The position numbers and the translations under genes are program-made. DNA of 6,561 nucleotides, from assembly GCA_014378225.1 (NCBI GenBank), contig JACMOA010000058.1:1-6561 (forward strand), in the 5' to 3' direction. Under the pieces are notes generated by a model. The model saw nothing but the letters and a program-made list of their open reading frames with translations. It made no database searches and was not told where the DNA came from. Positions 1 through 6,561 of the stretch are shown piece by piece. This DNA is from Deinococcales bacterium. Lineage in GTDB: Bacteria; Deinococcota; Deinococci; Deinococcales; Deinococcaceae. Every line of letters begins with the position of its first letter. Within the stretch, counting starts at the first letter, position 1.

Positions 1-1521
<1,521 letters not shown>

Positions 1522-1543
1522 GACGTACAGTAAATTTAGGCTG

Positions 1544-1550
1544 AAGGAGG
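1544..1550 (+). promoter_or_regulatory. Possible ribosome binding site for nth
   Basis: AAGGAGG matches the anti-Shine-Dalgarno consensus perfectly but sits 13 bases before the ATG at 1564, further than the usual 5-9. It could serve a transcript read through from ggt. A transcript starting from the nearby TATTAT would lack it. Confidence 0.5.
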
Positions 1551-1551
1551 C

Positions 1552-1557
1552 TATTAT
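1552..1557 (+). promoter_or_regulatory. Candidate -10 element for leaderless nth transcript
   Basis: TATTAT ends six bases before the ATG at 1564. This is the spacing at which a -10 box (TANNNT) would place the transcription start on or next to the start codon, as is common in Deinococcota. No convincing -35 element is seen about 17 bases upstream. The same geometry occurs before two other genes in the window. Confidence 0.4.
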
Positions 1558-1563
1558 CGGAGA

Positions 1564-2358
1564 ATGCCGCGCCCCAAAGCCAGCCCCAAAGTTCTCGAGG
1601 ATGTCCAGAAACAAACGCTCGAGCCAGCACGGGAAACGGCTCGAGCCGCCACTCAGGCTGGAACTGCCCTACCGGGGAAGAAAAAAAGTGTAAAAGCTCG
1701 AGCGCCAAAGAAAGAAACCGATAAGGTTAAAAAGGCTCGAGCGCTCGAGATTTTGAGTCGCCTGGAAAGGCTTTACCCGGACGCGCAGACCGAACTCGAG
1801 CATGAAAATCCTTTTGAACTACTTGTCGCCACGGTTCTATCTGCCCAGGCAACTGATGTGAGTGTAAATCTGGCCACGCCCGCACTGTTTACCGCCTATC
1901 CAGACGCGCACGCGCTTGGCGAAGCAGACCTCGAGAATGTGGAAAACTTGATTCGCAAAATTGGATTTCACCGCACCAAAGCCAAAAACCTGATTCGGCT
2001 TTCACAGCTTTTAGTGGAGCGTCACAGCGGCGTGGTTCCAGATGATTTCGAGGCCATCCTTGCACTGCCAGGAGCGGGCCGCAAAACGGCGAATGTGGTA
2101 CTGTCCAACGCCTTTGGGCGGCCTGCCATTGCGGTGGATACCCATGTGGGGCGGCTCTCGAGGCGGATGGGATTGAGCGAAAACACCGACCCGGACAAGG
2201 TAGAGGTTGATATTGAAGCGCTGTTTCCGGTAGATAAGTGGGTATTCACCCACAACGCCCTGATTTTTCACGGACGGCGGGTGTGCGCGGCCCGCAAACC
2301 ACTGTGCCTCGAGTGTACTTTGCGTGAAGTGTGTCCACAGGTTGGGGTGCTCGAGTGA
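1564..2358 (+). CDS. nth: Endonuclease III (base-excision repair DNA glycosylase/AP lyase)
   Basis: This 264-residue bifunctional glycosylase removes oxidised pyrimidines from DNA and nicks the abasic site. Visible hallmarks are LSAQATD (92-98), the helix-hairpin-helix LPGAGRKTANVVL (168-180) with the catalytic Lys174, the VDTH motif with the catalytic Asp192, and the iron-sulphur loop Cys241-X6-Cys248-X2-Cys251-X5-Cys257. The match to E. coli Nth (211 residues) begins near residue 57, at KARALEILSRL. The first 55 or so residues are an extra Lys/Ala/Arg-rich, probably disordered tail. No in-frame ATG or GTG lies between the ATG at 1564 and the conserved core, so the long form is the natural reading; extended Nth proteins are known in Deinococcus. 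Six CTCGAG sites fall within bases 1594-1749 and supply much of the tail's Leu-Glu and Ala-Arg content. The gene may be read through from ggt or from its own leaderless promoter. It is convergent with the next gene. Confidence 0.95.
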   Translation: MPRPKASPKVLEDVQKQTLEPARETARAATQAGTALPGKKKSVKARAPKKETDKVKKARALEILSRLERLYPDAQTELEHENPFELLVATVLSAQATDVSVNLATPALFTAYPDAHALGEADLENVENLIRKIGFHRTKAKNLIRLSQLLVERHSGVVPDDFEAILALPGAGRKTANVVLSNAFGRPAIAVDTHVGRLSRRMGLSENTDPDKVEVDIEALFPVDKWVFTHNALIFHGRRVCAARKPLCLECTLREVCPQVGVLE

Positions 2359-2432
2359 AGGAATGCTCTGCACTCCACAAACGTCAAAACTGACCCAGAG
2401 TTTGACGTTTGCGTTGGGTGTTTGCAGTCCTT
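2358..2432. terminator. Long interrupted hairpin between convergent genes, probable bidirectional terminator
   Basis: The core arms are 2378-2391 (CAAACGTCAAAACT) and 2399-2411 (AGTTTGACGTTTG), which pair perfectly apart from one extra A, with a 7-base loop. An outer stem, 2358-2366 (AAGGAATGC) with 2424-2432 (GCAGTCCTT), pairs with one mismatch. The segments between can add a few pairs (GCACTCCA with TTGGGTGT). The outer arms include the last base of the nth stop codon and two bases of the opposing gene's stop codon. There is no clear T-tract on either strand, so it is not a classical intrinsic terminator. It could also protect 3' ends. Confidence 0.6.
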
Positions 2433-3207
2433 ACGCCGACTCGAGCGGTTTGGTGGTCTCCTTGAGCGCTTCCCACATTCCGTCTTCAAAGAGTTTGGCT
2501 TTACTGCCAAAGTCGCGCTCTACGGCCCACTGCACGTAGTAATAGGCAAACCCATAAGCCAGCAAGCTCAACACGATGCTGGGCAGCCGCATAATGGCAT
2601 TGACCCCCGCCACCTGAGCATTGAAGTCTTTAGTTCCAAACTGGGCCACCACATTTTGCAGGTTTACAAAAAAGTTGATGGTGCCGTTCAAAATGGCCTC
2701 GAGCATGATAATTAGGGTTCCCCAGAACAGGGCTTTGGCCACGGTAGGCGCACTTAGTAAGCGGTCCAGAGCGCGTTCTTTTTTAGGGCTGTCCGGCAAC
2801 ATCGCCACCCGCAGCACGAAACCGAAAAAGGGACGGCCCCCCAGTAGAGAAATACCCATCACCAAAGTTACAAAAATGGAGGCATAAGAATCCTTGAGCG
2901 CAAATTGCCAGCCGTCAATTTGCAGGAAGGCCAACACCCCGCCCGTGAGAGCCGACCCCGCCGCCAGGGCAGTCACGGGGTTGAACTTACGGGTCCTCCA
3001 GGTGTCAATCAGGATGTAAGCGGCTGGAATCAGACCCGCCAGCACAAAAGCGGTGCGGGTTCCCAGCGCGTCGGAAAAATTGAATTCCGTAAAAGGAAGC
3101 TTGGAGGCCAGCAGCGTCACCGGAACGGCCAGGGTGAACAGCAAATCCCAGACAATCTTAGGAATACGCGGCGCGGCGCTCGAGGGTTGAGGAATCGGTA
3201 CGGTCAC
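2431..3207 (-). CDS. VC0807-like integral membrane protein of unknown function
   Basis: A 258-residue polytopic inner-membrane protein. Hydrophobic segments lie near residues 20-35, 53-69, 78-95, 108-124, 158-183 and 207-226, suggesting six crossings. The block from IDTWRTRKFNPVTA (67-80) through KDSYASIF (105-112) to GGRPFFGFVLR (123-133) resembles the VC0807 family, which has no established function. The assignment rests on recalled family resemblance. The charged loop 139-150 and the C-terminal tail (229-258) are probably cytoplasmic. The start is GTG at 3207. An in-frame TAA lies only nine bases upstream with no start codon between, and the next TTG is 21 codons in, inside the first hydrophobic segment, so GTG is effectively forced. 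No Shine-Dalgarno sequence precedes it, but TAACCT sits at -12 to -7, pointing to leaderless translation. The gene has only three CTCGAG sites, the lowest density among the genes here. Confidence 0.85.
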   Translation of the reverse strand: MTVPIPQPSSAAPRIPKIVWDLLFTLAVPVTLLASKLPFTEFNFSDALGTRTAFVLAGLIPAAYILIDTWRTRKFNPVTALAAGSALTGGVLAFLQIDGWQFALKDSYASIFVTLVMGISLLGGRPFFGFVLRVAMLPDSPKKERALDRLLSAPTVAKALFWGTLIIMLEAILNGTINFFVNLQNVVAQFGTKDFNAQVAGVNAIMRLPSIVLSLLAYGFAYYYVQWAVERDFGSKAKLFEDGMWEALKETTKPLESA

Positions 3208-3213
3208 AAAAGT

Positions 3214-3219
3214 AGGTTA
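3214..3219 (-). promoter_or_regulatory. Candidate -10 element, leaderless start of VC0807-like gene
   Basis: On the minus strand this reads TAACCT (TANNNT) and ends six bases before the GTG start codon. Its TAA is also the in-frame stop that forces the GTG start. No ribosome binding site lies between. No good -35 hexamer is seen at 17 bases. Confidence 0.45.
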
Positions 3220-3236
3220 CAAGGAAAAAGAGGGGC

Positions 3237-3278
3237 GATGAGCAATGAGCGATGAGTTGTGAGCAGTGAGCAGTGCTC
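3237..3278. repeat. Heptamer tandem array, RRTGAGY type
   Basis: Six contiguous 7-base units are seen: GATGAGC, AATGAGC, GATGAGT, TGTGAGC, AGTGAGC, AGTGCTC. The first five share TGAG at the same phase. The array lies in the 139-base spacer upstream of the VC0807-like gene, and its last unit runs into a CTCGAG site. It resembles short tandemly repeated repetitive sequences of intergenic DNA in other bacteria. No function can be assigned. Confidence 0.75.
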
Positions 3279-3309
3279 GAGAGTGAAATCTAAATAAACT
3301 GGGGTTAAA

Positions 3310-3347
3310 CTCGAAAACACAGCATCGAACACGACCCTCGAGAACAC
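3310..3347. repeat. Three imperfect direct repeats, TCGA(R)AACAC
   Basis: CTCGAAAACAC (3310-3320), ATCGAACAC (3324-3332) and CTCGAGAACAC (3337-3347) recur at 13-14-base intervals between the GNAT stop codon and the upstream side of the VC0807-like gene. They could be a regulator site or chance. The outer two copies differ at one base of eleven, and one of them coincides with a CTCGAG site. Confidence 0.3.
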
Positions 3348-3808
3348 TAACCCTTCAAATCTCCCTGCCAAACCAGAACATCGCGCCCTCTGGGAACAAA
3401 ACCCAATTCCGCATAAAGACCCTCCCCATAGTGTGGCTCGAGGTCGGGTTGAGTCAGCAGGTACAGCGCAATCACGTCTCCACGCCTGCGGCACTCTTTG
3501 ACCACCCGCTCGAGCAGCAACTTGGTGGCAGTTTCCATCTGAGCCACCACATGCAGTTCCTCGAGGGTGGCCCGCCAGCCCAGACGCGCCGGACGCGCCT
3601 GATAGGTGACGTGAACAAAACCCAACACCTGCTCCCCTACAAGGGCCAAATACACGCTCGAGTCGTCGTCACTGAGCGTCTGAACCCACAGCTCGAGCAG
3701 GAGTTCCGGGCTTTTACGGGCCGGCGCTCCCTCCCACTCGAGGCATAAACGCGCCAAAACCTCAGCGTCACGCGCTCGAGCGGGTCTGGTGGTGAGGTCA
3801 TGAGGCAT
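3347..3808 (-). CDS. GNAT-family N-acetyltransferase, small
   Basis: A 153-residue single-domain protein with the GNAT order: an N-terminal strand and helix (LTTRPARARDAEVLARL, 5-21), central strands (SVYLALVGEQVLGFVHV, 51-67), the strand-loop-helix that binds acetyl-CoA pyrophosphate (EELHVVAQ then METATKLLLERV, 83-102) and the terminal GLYAELGFVPRG (130-141), a standard GNAT motif. The family moves an acetyl group from acetyl-CoA to an amine; the substrate is not predictable. The pyrophosphate loop is unusual: where the family has R/Q-X-X-G-X-G/A, this has QMETAT (90-95), with Thr in place of the first Gly. The frame stays open upstream to 3997, but those 63 codons translate the tandem repeat and do not look like GNAT sequence. 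The ATG at 3808 gives the expected N-terminus. No clear ribosome binding site or -10 box is visible, so start confidence is moderate. Stop is TAG. Confidence 0.85.
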   Translation of the reverse strand: MPHDLTTRPARARDAEVLARLCLEWEGAPARKSPELLLELWVQTLSDDDSSVYLALVGEQVLGFVHVTYQARPARLGWRATLEELHVVAQMETATKLLLERVVKECRRRGDVIALYLLTQPDLEPHYGEGLYAELGFVPRGRDVLVWQGDLKG

Positions 3809-4143
3809 AGGTTTGGGTGTTAAAGAACGGGTTTTTGGGGGATATGTTCTCGGTTTTTGTTTTGGACAGAGCGGCACTGTCTTGAGCAGGACGGCACCTA
3901 ACGGGCCTGCTCGCGTCTTGGCGAAAACGTCACCTAGCGGGCCTGCTCGCGTCTTGAGCAGAACGTCACTTACCGGGCGTCTTGGTCTAAGCGGCACCTA
4001 TCGGGCCAGACCGCCTGCTCGTCTATCGGGCGTCTTGGCGAAAACGGCACCTACCGGGCCTCGCCACCTGTCCGCCTGTCTTCGGTTCTTGGTCAAACAT
4101 AGCAAAACTAATTAATCACCGATAACTCATAACCGATAACTGA
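3809..4143. other. 335-base intergenic region, repeat-rich, no gene supported
   Basis: This spacer separates the GNAT start from the zinc-ribbon gene's stop. It holds a decayed 36-bp tandem repeat (3879-4060), a T-rich segment (3830-3865) and a heptamer array at its right end (4114-4148). It has no CTCGAG site, unlike everything around it. Frames remain open across the repeat on both strands only because the 36-bp unit is a multiple of three and lacks stops; I do not treat them as genes. Confidence 0.7.
3879..4060. repeat. Degenerate 36-bp tandem repeat
   Basis: Two full 36-base units (3879-3914, 3915-3950) start GTCTTG, continue ACG(G/T)CACCTA and CGGGC, and end CTGCTCGC. They are followed by a 28-base unit lacking the last eight bases (3951-3978), a 42-base variant (3979-4020), an internally deleted 11-base remnant (4021-4031) and another 28-base core (4032-4059). 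A fragment AGAGCGGCACT (3868-3878) precedes the array and may be an older unit. The units abut with no unique spacers, so this is not CRISPR. At the 3943-3961 junction CTGCTC and GAGCAG could form a 6-bp hairpin. Confidence 0.85.
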
Positions 4144-4148
4144 TTACA
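4114..4148. repeat. Heptamer tandem array, GATAACT type
   Basis: Five contiguous 7-base units are seen: AATCACC, GATAACT, CATAACC, GATAACT, GATTACA. The array runs into the stop codon of the zinc-ribbon gene (TAA on the minus strand, 4144-4146). TAATCA (4113-4118) and TGATTA (4141-4146) are inverted arms flanking it, so a transcript could fold there, but the 22-base loop and short stem make it a weak terminator candidate. The unit resembles that at 3237-3278 (both fit GATRASY). Confidence 0.7.
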
Positions 4149-4872
4149 CAACCATCCGAATCAGCAAACGCCCACACGACGGACATTTGGCCGCCGGAGC
4201 TTTTCCGCTCGAGGCTTTTTGTTGGATGGCCACCGGCACCTGGGCGTTACAGCCGGAACAACGGCCTTTTTCGATGGGAACCAATGCGTTGGGACGGACC
4301 CGCCGAATCATTTCATATTCGGTGACAGAGCGCTTGTCCGATTTAGCCAGTTCTGCCATTCGGATATCGCGTTTAACTTTCTGGGCCACAAAGGATTCTT
4401 CCAGTGCCACCACTCGAGCGTCATTGGCGTTTTCCAGACTCTCGAGCTGTGGACTCATGCTTCGGTGCTGACCGTGCAACTCGCCTTTGCGGGCCTCGAG
4501 CGCGACTCTACGTTCGTATAGTGGCTCGAGCGTTTCCTCGAGTTCATTCAAGCGTTCGCTGAGCTGCTGAATGCGGTTCTCGTATTGGGACTGGGCTTTG
4601 GAGTCAAAGGCGTTTTTGTCTTGCTCTTCTCGGGCGTGGTCAATCTGGGCCTTGAGGCCGTCGCGCTCGAGTTCGTCACGGGAGATGTCACGCCGCAAGC
4701 GGTCCAGGTCTTCAAGGCCCCCAGAAATGTGGTCATTGAGCGTGTTCATCTGCGCCCGCAGGTCTAGCAGCTCAGCGGGAAGTTGAGCCTCGCTGGTCTT
4801 GAGGACGTCCAGCTCGAGGTCGAGCTGCCGTACCTCGTACAATTGGGCCAGGAATCCAGCGGAATCAATCAT
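4144..4872 (-). CDS. Coiled-coil and C4 zinc-ribbon protein (DUF164/COG1579 family)
   Basis: A 242-residue soluble protein with a long charged alpha-helical region (about 10-185), rich in Leu/Glu/Arg/Gln and predicted to form a coiled coil, followed by a C-terminal zinc ribbon with Cys205-X2-Cys208 and Cys230-X2-Cys233 (KGRCSGCNAQ, KCPSCGRLL). This architecture is that of the DUF164/COG1579 family, whose biochemical role is not settled; a nucleic-acid-linked role is sometimes suggested. The start is taken as ATG at 4872. An in-frame TTG lies 21 bases upstream at 4893, but the ATG has TACAGT at -12 to -7, matching the leaderless geometry of two other genes here, and no Shine-Dalgarno sequence supports either. 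Eight CTCGAG sites occur in the gene, often as Leu-Glu in the coiled coil. The stop codon lies inside a heptamer array. Confidence 0.9.
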   Translation of the reverse strand: MIDSAGFLAQLYEVRQLDLELDVLKTSEAQLPAELLDLRAQMNTLNDHISGGLEDLDRLRRDISRDELERDGLKAQIDHAREEQDKNAFDSKAQSQYENRIQQLSERLNELEETLEPLYERRVALEARKGELHGQHRSMSPQLESLENANDARVVALEESFVAQKVKRDIRMAELAKSDKRSVTEYEMIRRVRPNALVPIEKGRCSGCNAQVPVAIQQKASSGKAPAAKCPSCGRLLIRMVV

Positions 4873-4878
4873 AGGTTT

Positions 4879-4884
4879 ACTGTA
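4879..4884 (-). promoter_or_regulatory. Candidate -10 element, leaderless start of zinc-ribbon gene
   Basis: On the minus strand this reads TACAGT (TANNNT) and ends six bases before the ATG at 4872. TTG directly precedes it, as it precedes the TAACCT of the VC0807-like gene. No -35 hexamer is obvious. It decides for the ATG over the upstream TTG. Confidence 0.45.
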
Positions 4885-4988
4885 CAACGTCAAAGTGGAT
4901 AAGGCGTCGGGGTATGTGTAAACTCAGGGGCAAGCCTCGTGTTCCCTCGAGCGAAAAAAGGGCTACTAGACAGGGAAAATCTCGTTTT

Positions 4989-5005
4989 GCACTCAAAAGA
5001 AGTGC
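4989..5005 (-). terminator. Weak hairpin just after the MFS stop codon
   Basis: GCACT and AGTGC form a 5-bp stem with a 7-base loop, starting two bases after the MFS stop codon. The minus strand downstream reads AAAACGAGATTTT. The stem is short and the T-run delayed, so termination here is doubtful. Confidence 0.25.
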
Positions 5006-5007
5006 GC

Positions 5008-6231
5008 TCAGAGTGTTTGTTCTTCCACCCGTTTCTGCCCAAACTTTCCCCGCTCGAGCGCCCAGAACAGTGTCCCGACTGAAGCCACATAAAACAGTAG
5101 GGTCAGAGTAAACAGTAGGTCAAAGGCGCTCGAGAAAGGCAAGCGAGAGCGTATCCAGCCCGAAAGCAGATTGCTGAGCGCAAACGCTCCGCTCCAGGCC
5201 ATCGGACTCAGTGCGGCAAAGATGCCCCGGTCTGCCTCTGAAAGCTGGCGCATGGTATAGGCCGAATACACTGGAGATGCGGCGTTCGCCAGTGCGCCGC
5301 GAATAAACAGACTCGAGCTGACCAACAACAAACTGGGGCTGAATCCTAAAATCGCCAAAAAAGGCAAAGAAGCACCCTGCACCAGCAGTACGGTACGAAC
5401 CTCCCCAAACTTTTGCACCAGTTTAGGTTGAATCAGCGCGGCGGCAGCGGTGGTGAGACTGGTCCAGGCAAACAGTGCGCCCAGACTGCTGTAAGACACT
5501 CCAAATTTACCCTCAATAAACAAATTGATATAGGGAATGGTCAGACCCGCGCCCAAACCCAAGAGTAAGGTAGGCAATATAAAAACCAAAACTTTTCCAG
5601 GCTGCTCGAGCCGGGAATGACGGGTCAGGGGTTTTTCTCCTCGAGCGGAGACCATAAAAAGCGTAGGAATCAAGCTGAGAAGCTGAAACACCGCGCCACA
5701 CAGTAGCGCTACCCGCACAGCCGCCACACTTTGCACCGGAACCCCCACCGCGTCCGCATAAAGTTGAGGAATCAGGCCGCCGAGCAGATTGCCCAGAAAC
5801 CCTGCACCGGTAACGAGGGCCAGTTGCAGGGAGAACAGCGACACTCGAGTGTTATCGTTGGAGTGCCGGGTCATGAACGGCGCACTGGCTACCCCAATCA
5901 GGGCCGCACCCGCACCCTCGAGCAGCACAGATAGTGCAATGCTGAGTGTGGAGGTGCTGAGCGCAATCCCGAGCAGACCCAGAAAAGTCAGTAGTCCCCC
6001 CAGTTGCAAGGTGCGGGTTAAACCGATTCTCGAGGACAGCACGGCTCCAGGAAGAGCAGTAACAATAAAGGCCAATGAAGGCAGTGCGTTGATAAGGCCC
6101 TGCAAATGGGGCGGAACCTCGAGCGCCACCAGATAAAAGTTGAGATAGAGATACAGTTGGGCCGCGCCCATGCCAAAAGTAAAGCTGGTGAGTAGAAAAA
6201 GCAGAGCAGACCGAGAGAATTTCCAGTGCAT
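5008..6231 (-). CDS. Major facilitator superfamily transporter, substrate unknown
   Basis: A 407-residue, very hydrophobic protein of the usual MFS length with about 12 membrane segments in two halves separated by a central polar loop (about 196-213, ARGEKPLTRHSRLEQ). A motif A-like loop after segment 2 reads SSRIGLTRTL (66-75), and the equivalent loop of the second half reads QPKLVQKFGEVRT (268-280). SPVYSAYTMRQL followed by SEADRG (319-336) resembles a conserved segment seen in uncharacterised prokaryotic MFS carriers. Inner-membrane secondary transport is inferred from family; no drug-, sugar- or metabolite-specific motif is recognised. The ATG at 6231 (MHWKFSRSALLF) is preferred over an in-frame GTG at 6243 because it leads directly into segment 1; neither has a ribosome binding site. 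A minus-strand TTGACA at 6295-6300 lacks a paired -10 box. The gene lies upstream of the zinc-ribbon gene with a 135-base gap. Confidence 0.9.
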   Translation of the reverse strand: MHWKFSRSALLFLLTSFTFGMGAAQLYLYLNFYLVALEVPPHLQGLINALPSLAFIVTALPGAVLSSRIGLTRTLQLGGLLTFLGLLGIALSTSTLSIALSVLLEGAGAALIGVASAPFMTRHSNDNTRVSLFSLQLALVTGAGFLGNLLGGLIPQLYADAVGVPVQSVAAVRVALLCGAVFQLLSLIPTLFMVSARGEKPLTRHSRLEQPGKVLVFILPTLLLGLGAGLTIPYINLFIEGKFGVSYSSLGALFAWTSLTTAAAALIQPKLVQKFGEVRTVLLVQGASLPFLAILGFSPSLLLVSSSLFIRGALANAASPVYSAYTMRQLSEADRGIFAALSPMAWSGAFALSNLLSGWIRSRLPFSSAFDLLFTLTLLFYVASVGTLFWALERGKFGQKRVEEQTL

Positions 6232-6243
6232 GGGGAAAGCCAC

Positions 6244-6561
6244 AATAATGCCTGGGCAGTCGTTTGGCTATGAGCAGAAGATTTAGCAAAAGCGTGTCAA
6301 ACTCGAGAGAGGAAAGACTTGTGTAAAACTATTGGATTCGCCCTCATTTCACCAATCCCCACGCTGTGGTGACACTCGGAACGCTGATTGCACTCGAGTT
6401 TTTCTTCACAGGTTTCATTAGGGTGTGTTGACATTCAACCTAGCCAAATCATCATCAACTGCCGTTTAGAGGTTCGGGAAGCGTGCAGCGCGCAGGCCAA
6501 AAAATGAAGTAACTCGAGCCGCGTCAAAAACACGACAAAAAACTCCTGTTCCATTCGGACC
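6244..6561. other. 318-base right-end region without a confident gene
   Basis: Upstream of the MFS gene. It contains three CTCGAG sites (6302, 6393, 6513), a minus-strand TTGACA (6295-6300) pointing at the MFS gene, a plus-strand TTGACA (6428-6433) followed after 16 bases only by a poor -10 (CATCAT), and a weak ATTGG/CCAAT inverted pair (6331-6335 with 6352-6356). No RNA gene fold was recognised. Confidence 0.5.
6435..6561 (-). CDS. Possible 3' end of a gene entering from the right edge
   Basis: A minus-strand frame is open from the window edge to a TGA at 6435-6437, with an ATG at 6552-6554. From that ATG it encodes 39 residues beginning MEQEFFVVFLTRLELLHFLA. It includes one CTCGAG as Leu-Glu. 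No family is recognised, and a second minus-strand frame is open for about 31 codons too, so this may be chance. Confidence 0.2.
   Translation of the reverse strand, partial: VRMEQEFFVVFLTRLELLHFLACALHASRTSKRQLMMIWLG

Noticed and set aside
3809..3997. N-terminal extension of the GNAT gene to 3997 (63 more codons)
   Set aside because: The added residues are a translation of the 36-bp repeat; the GNAT domain begins properly at the ATG at 3808.
3879..4060. CRISPR array
   Set aside because: Units abut directly, vary in length, have no unique spacers, and no cas gene is present.
3813..4115. Plus-strand 100-codon frame across the tandem repeat, with 12-residue repeats
   Set aside because: The protein repeats follow from a 36-bp DNA repeat without stops. 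Units vary in length and change the frame, and there is no ribosome binding site or recognisable domain.
4873..4893. TTG start at 4893 for the zinc-ribbon protein
   Set aside because: The ATG at 4872 matches the expected N-terminus and has the TANNNT box at the leaderless position.
5852..6289. Minus-strand 145-codon frame overlapping the MFS gene
   Set aside because: Shadow in another frame of the same strand as the well-supported MFS transporter.
6321..6380. tRNA or small RNA in the right-end region
   Set aside because: Only short inverted pairs such as ATTGG/CCAAT; no cloverleaf, T-loop or other recognisable fold.
6428..6456. Plus-strand promoter with TTGACA at 6428
   Set aside because: No acceptable -10 box at 16-18 bases and no plus-strand gene begins before the window ends.

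Overview
The window looks like ordinary chromosome from a moderately GC-rich bacterium. My best guess is the Deinococcota (Deinococcus/Meiothermus-like). This is an inference from three things: the start-site architecture (a TANNNT hexamer placed for leaderless transcription before three genes), an endonuclease III with a long Lys/Ala-rich N-terminal extension, and the gene families present. No gene here fixes the genus.

Layout. Two plus-strand genes occupy the left: the 3' part of a gamma-glutamyltransferase gene (1-1521, cut by the window edge) and endonuclease III, nth (1564-2358). They converge on four minus-strand genes: a six-segment VC0807-like membrane protein (2431-3207), a small GNAT acetyltransferase (3347-3808), a coiled-coil plus C4 zinc-ribbon protein of the DUF164/COG1579 family (4144-4872) and a 12-segment MFS transporter (5008-6231). 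The two groups meet at a 72-nt spacer that folds into a long interrupted hairpin joining both stop codons. The last 318 bases carry no confident gene; a short minus-strand frame enters from the right edge.

The genes do not form a recognisable pathway. They read as housekeeping or accessory genes with their own start signals: glutathione or gamma-glutamyl peptide hydrolysis, base-excision repair, and several poorly characterised proteins. I see no mobile element, CRISPR array, phage gene, toxin-antitoxin pair or tRNA/rRNA.

The exceptional feature is sequence texture. The palindrome CTCGAG occurs 64 times by my hand count, about once per 100 bases, against 1-2 expected by chance. It occurs in genes on both strands and in spacers, much like the HIP1 palindrome of cyanobacteria. 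The one long intergenic region (3809-4143) has none. It holds instead a decaying 36-bp tandem repeat and, next to it, an array of 7-bp repeats; a second 7-bp array lies at 3237-3278.
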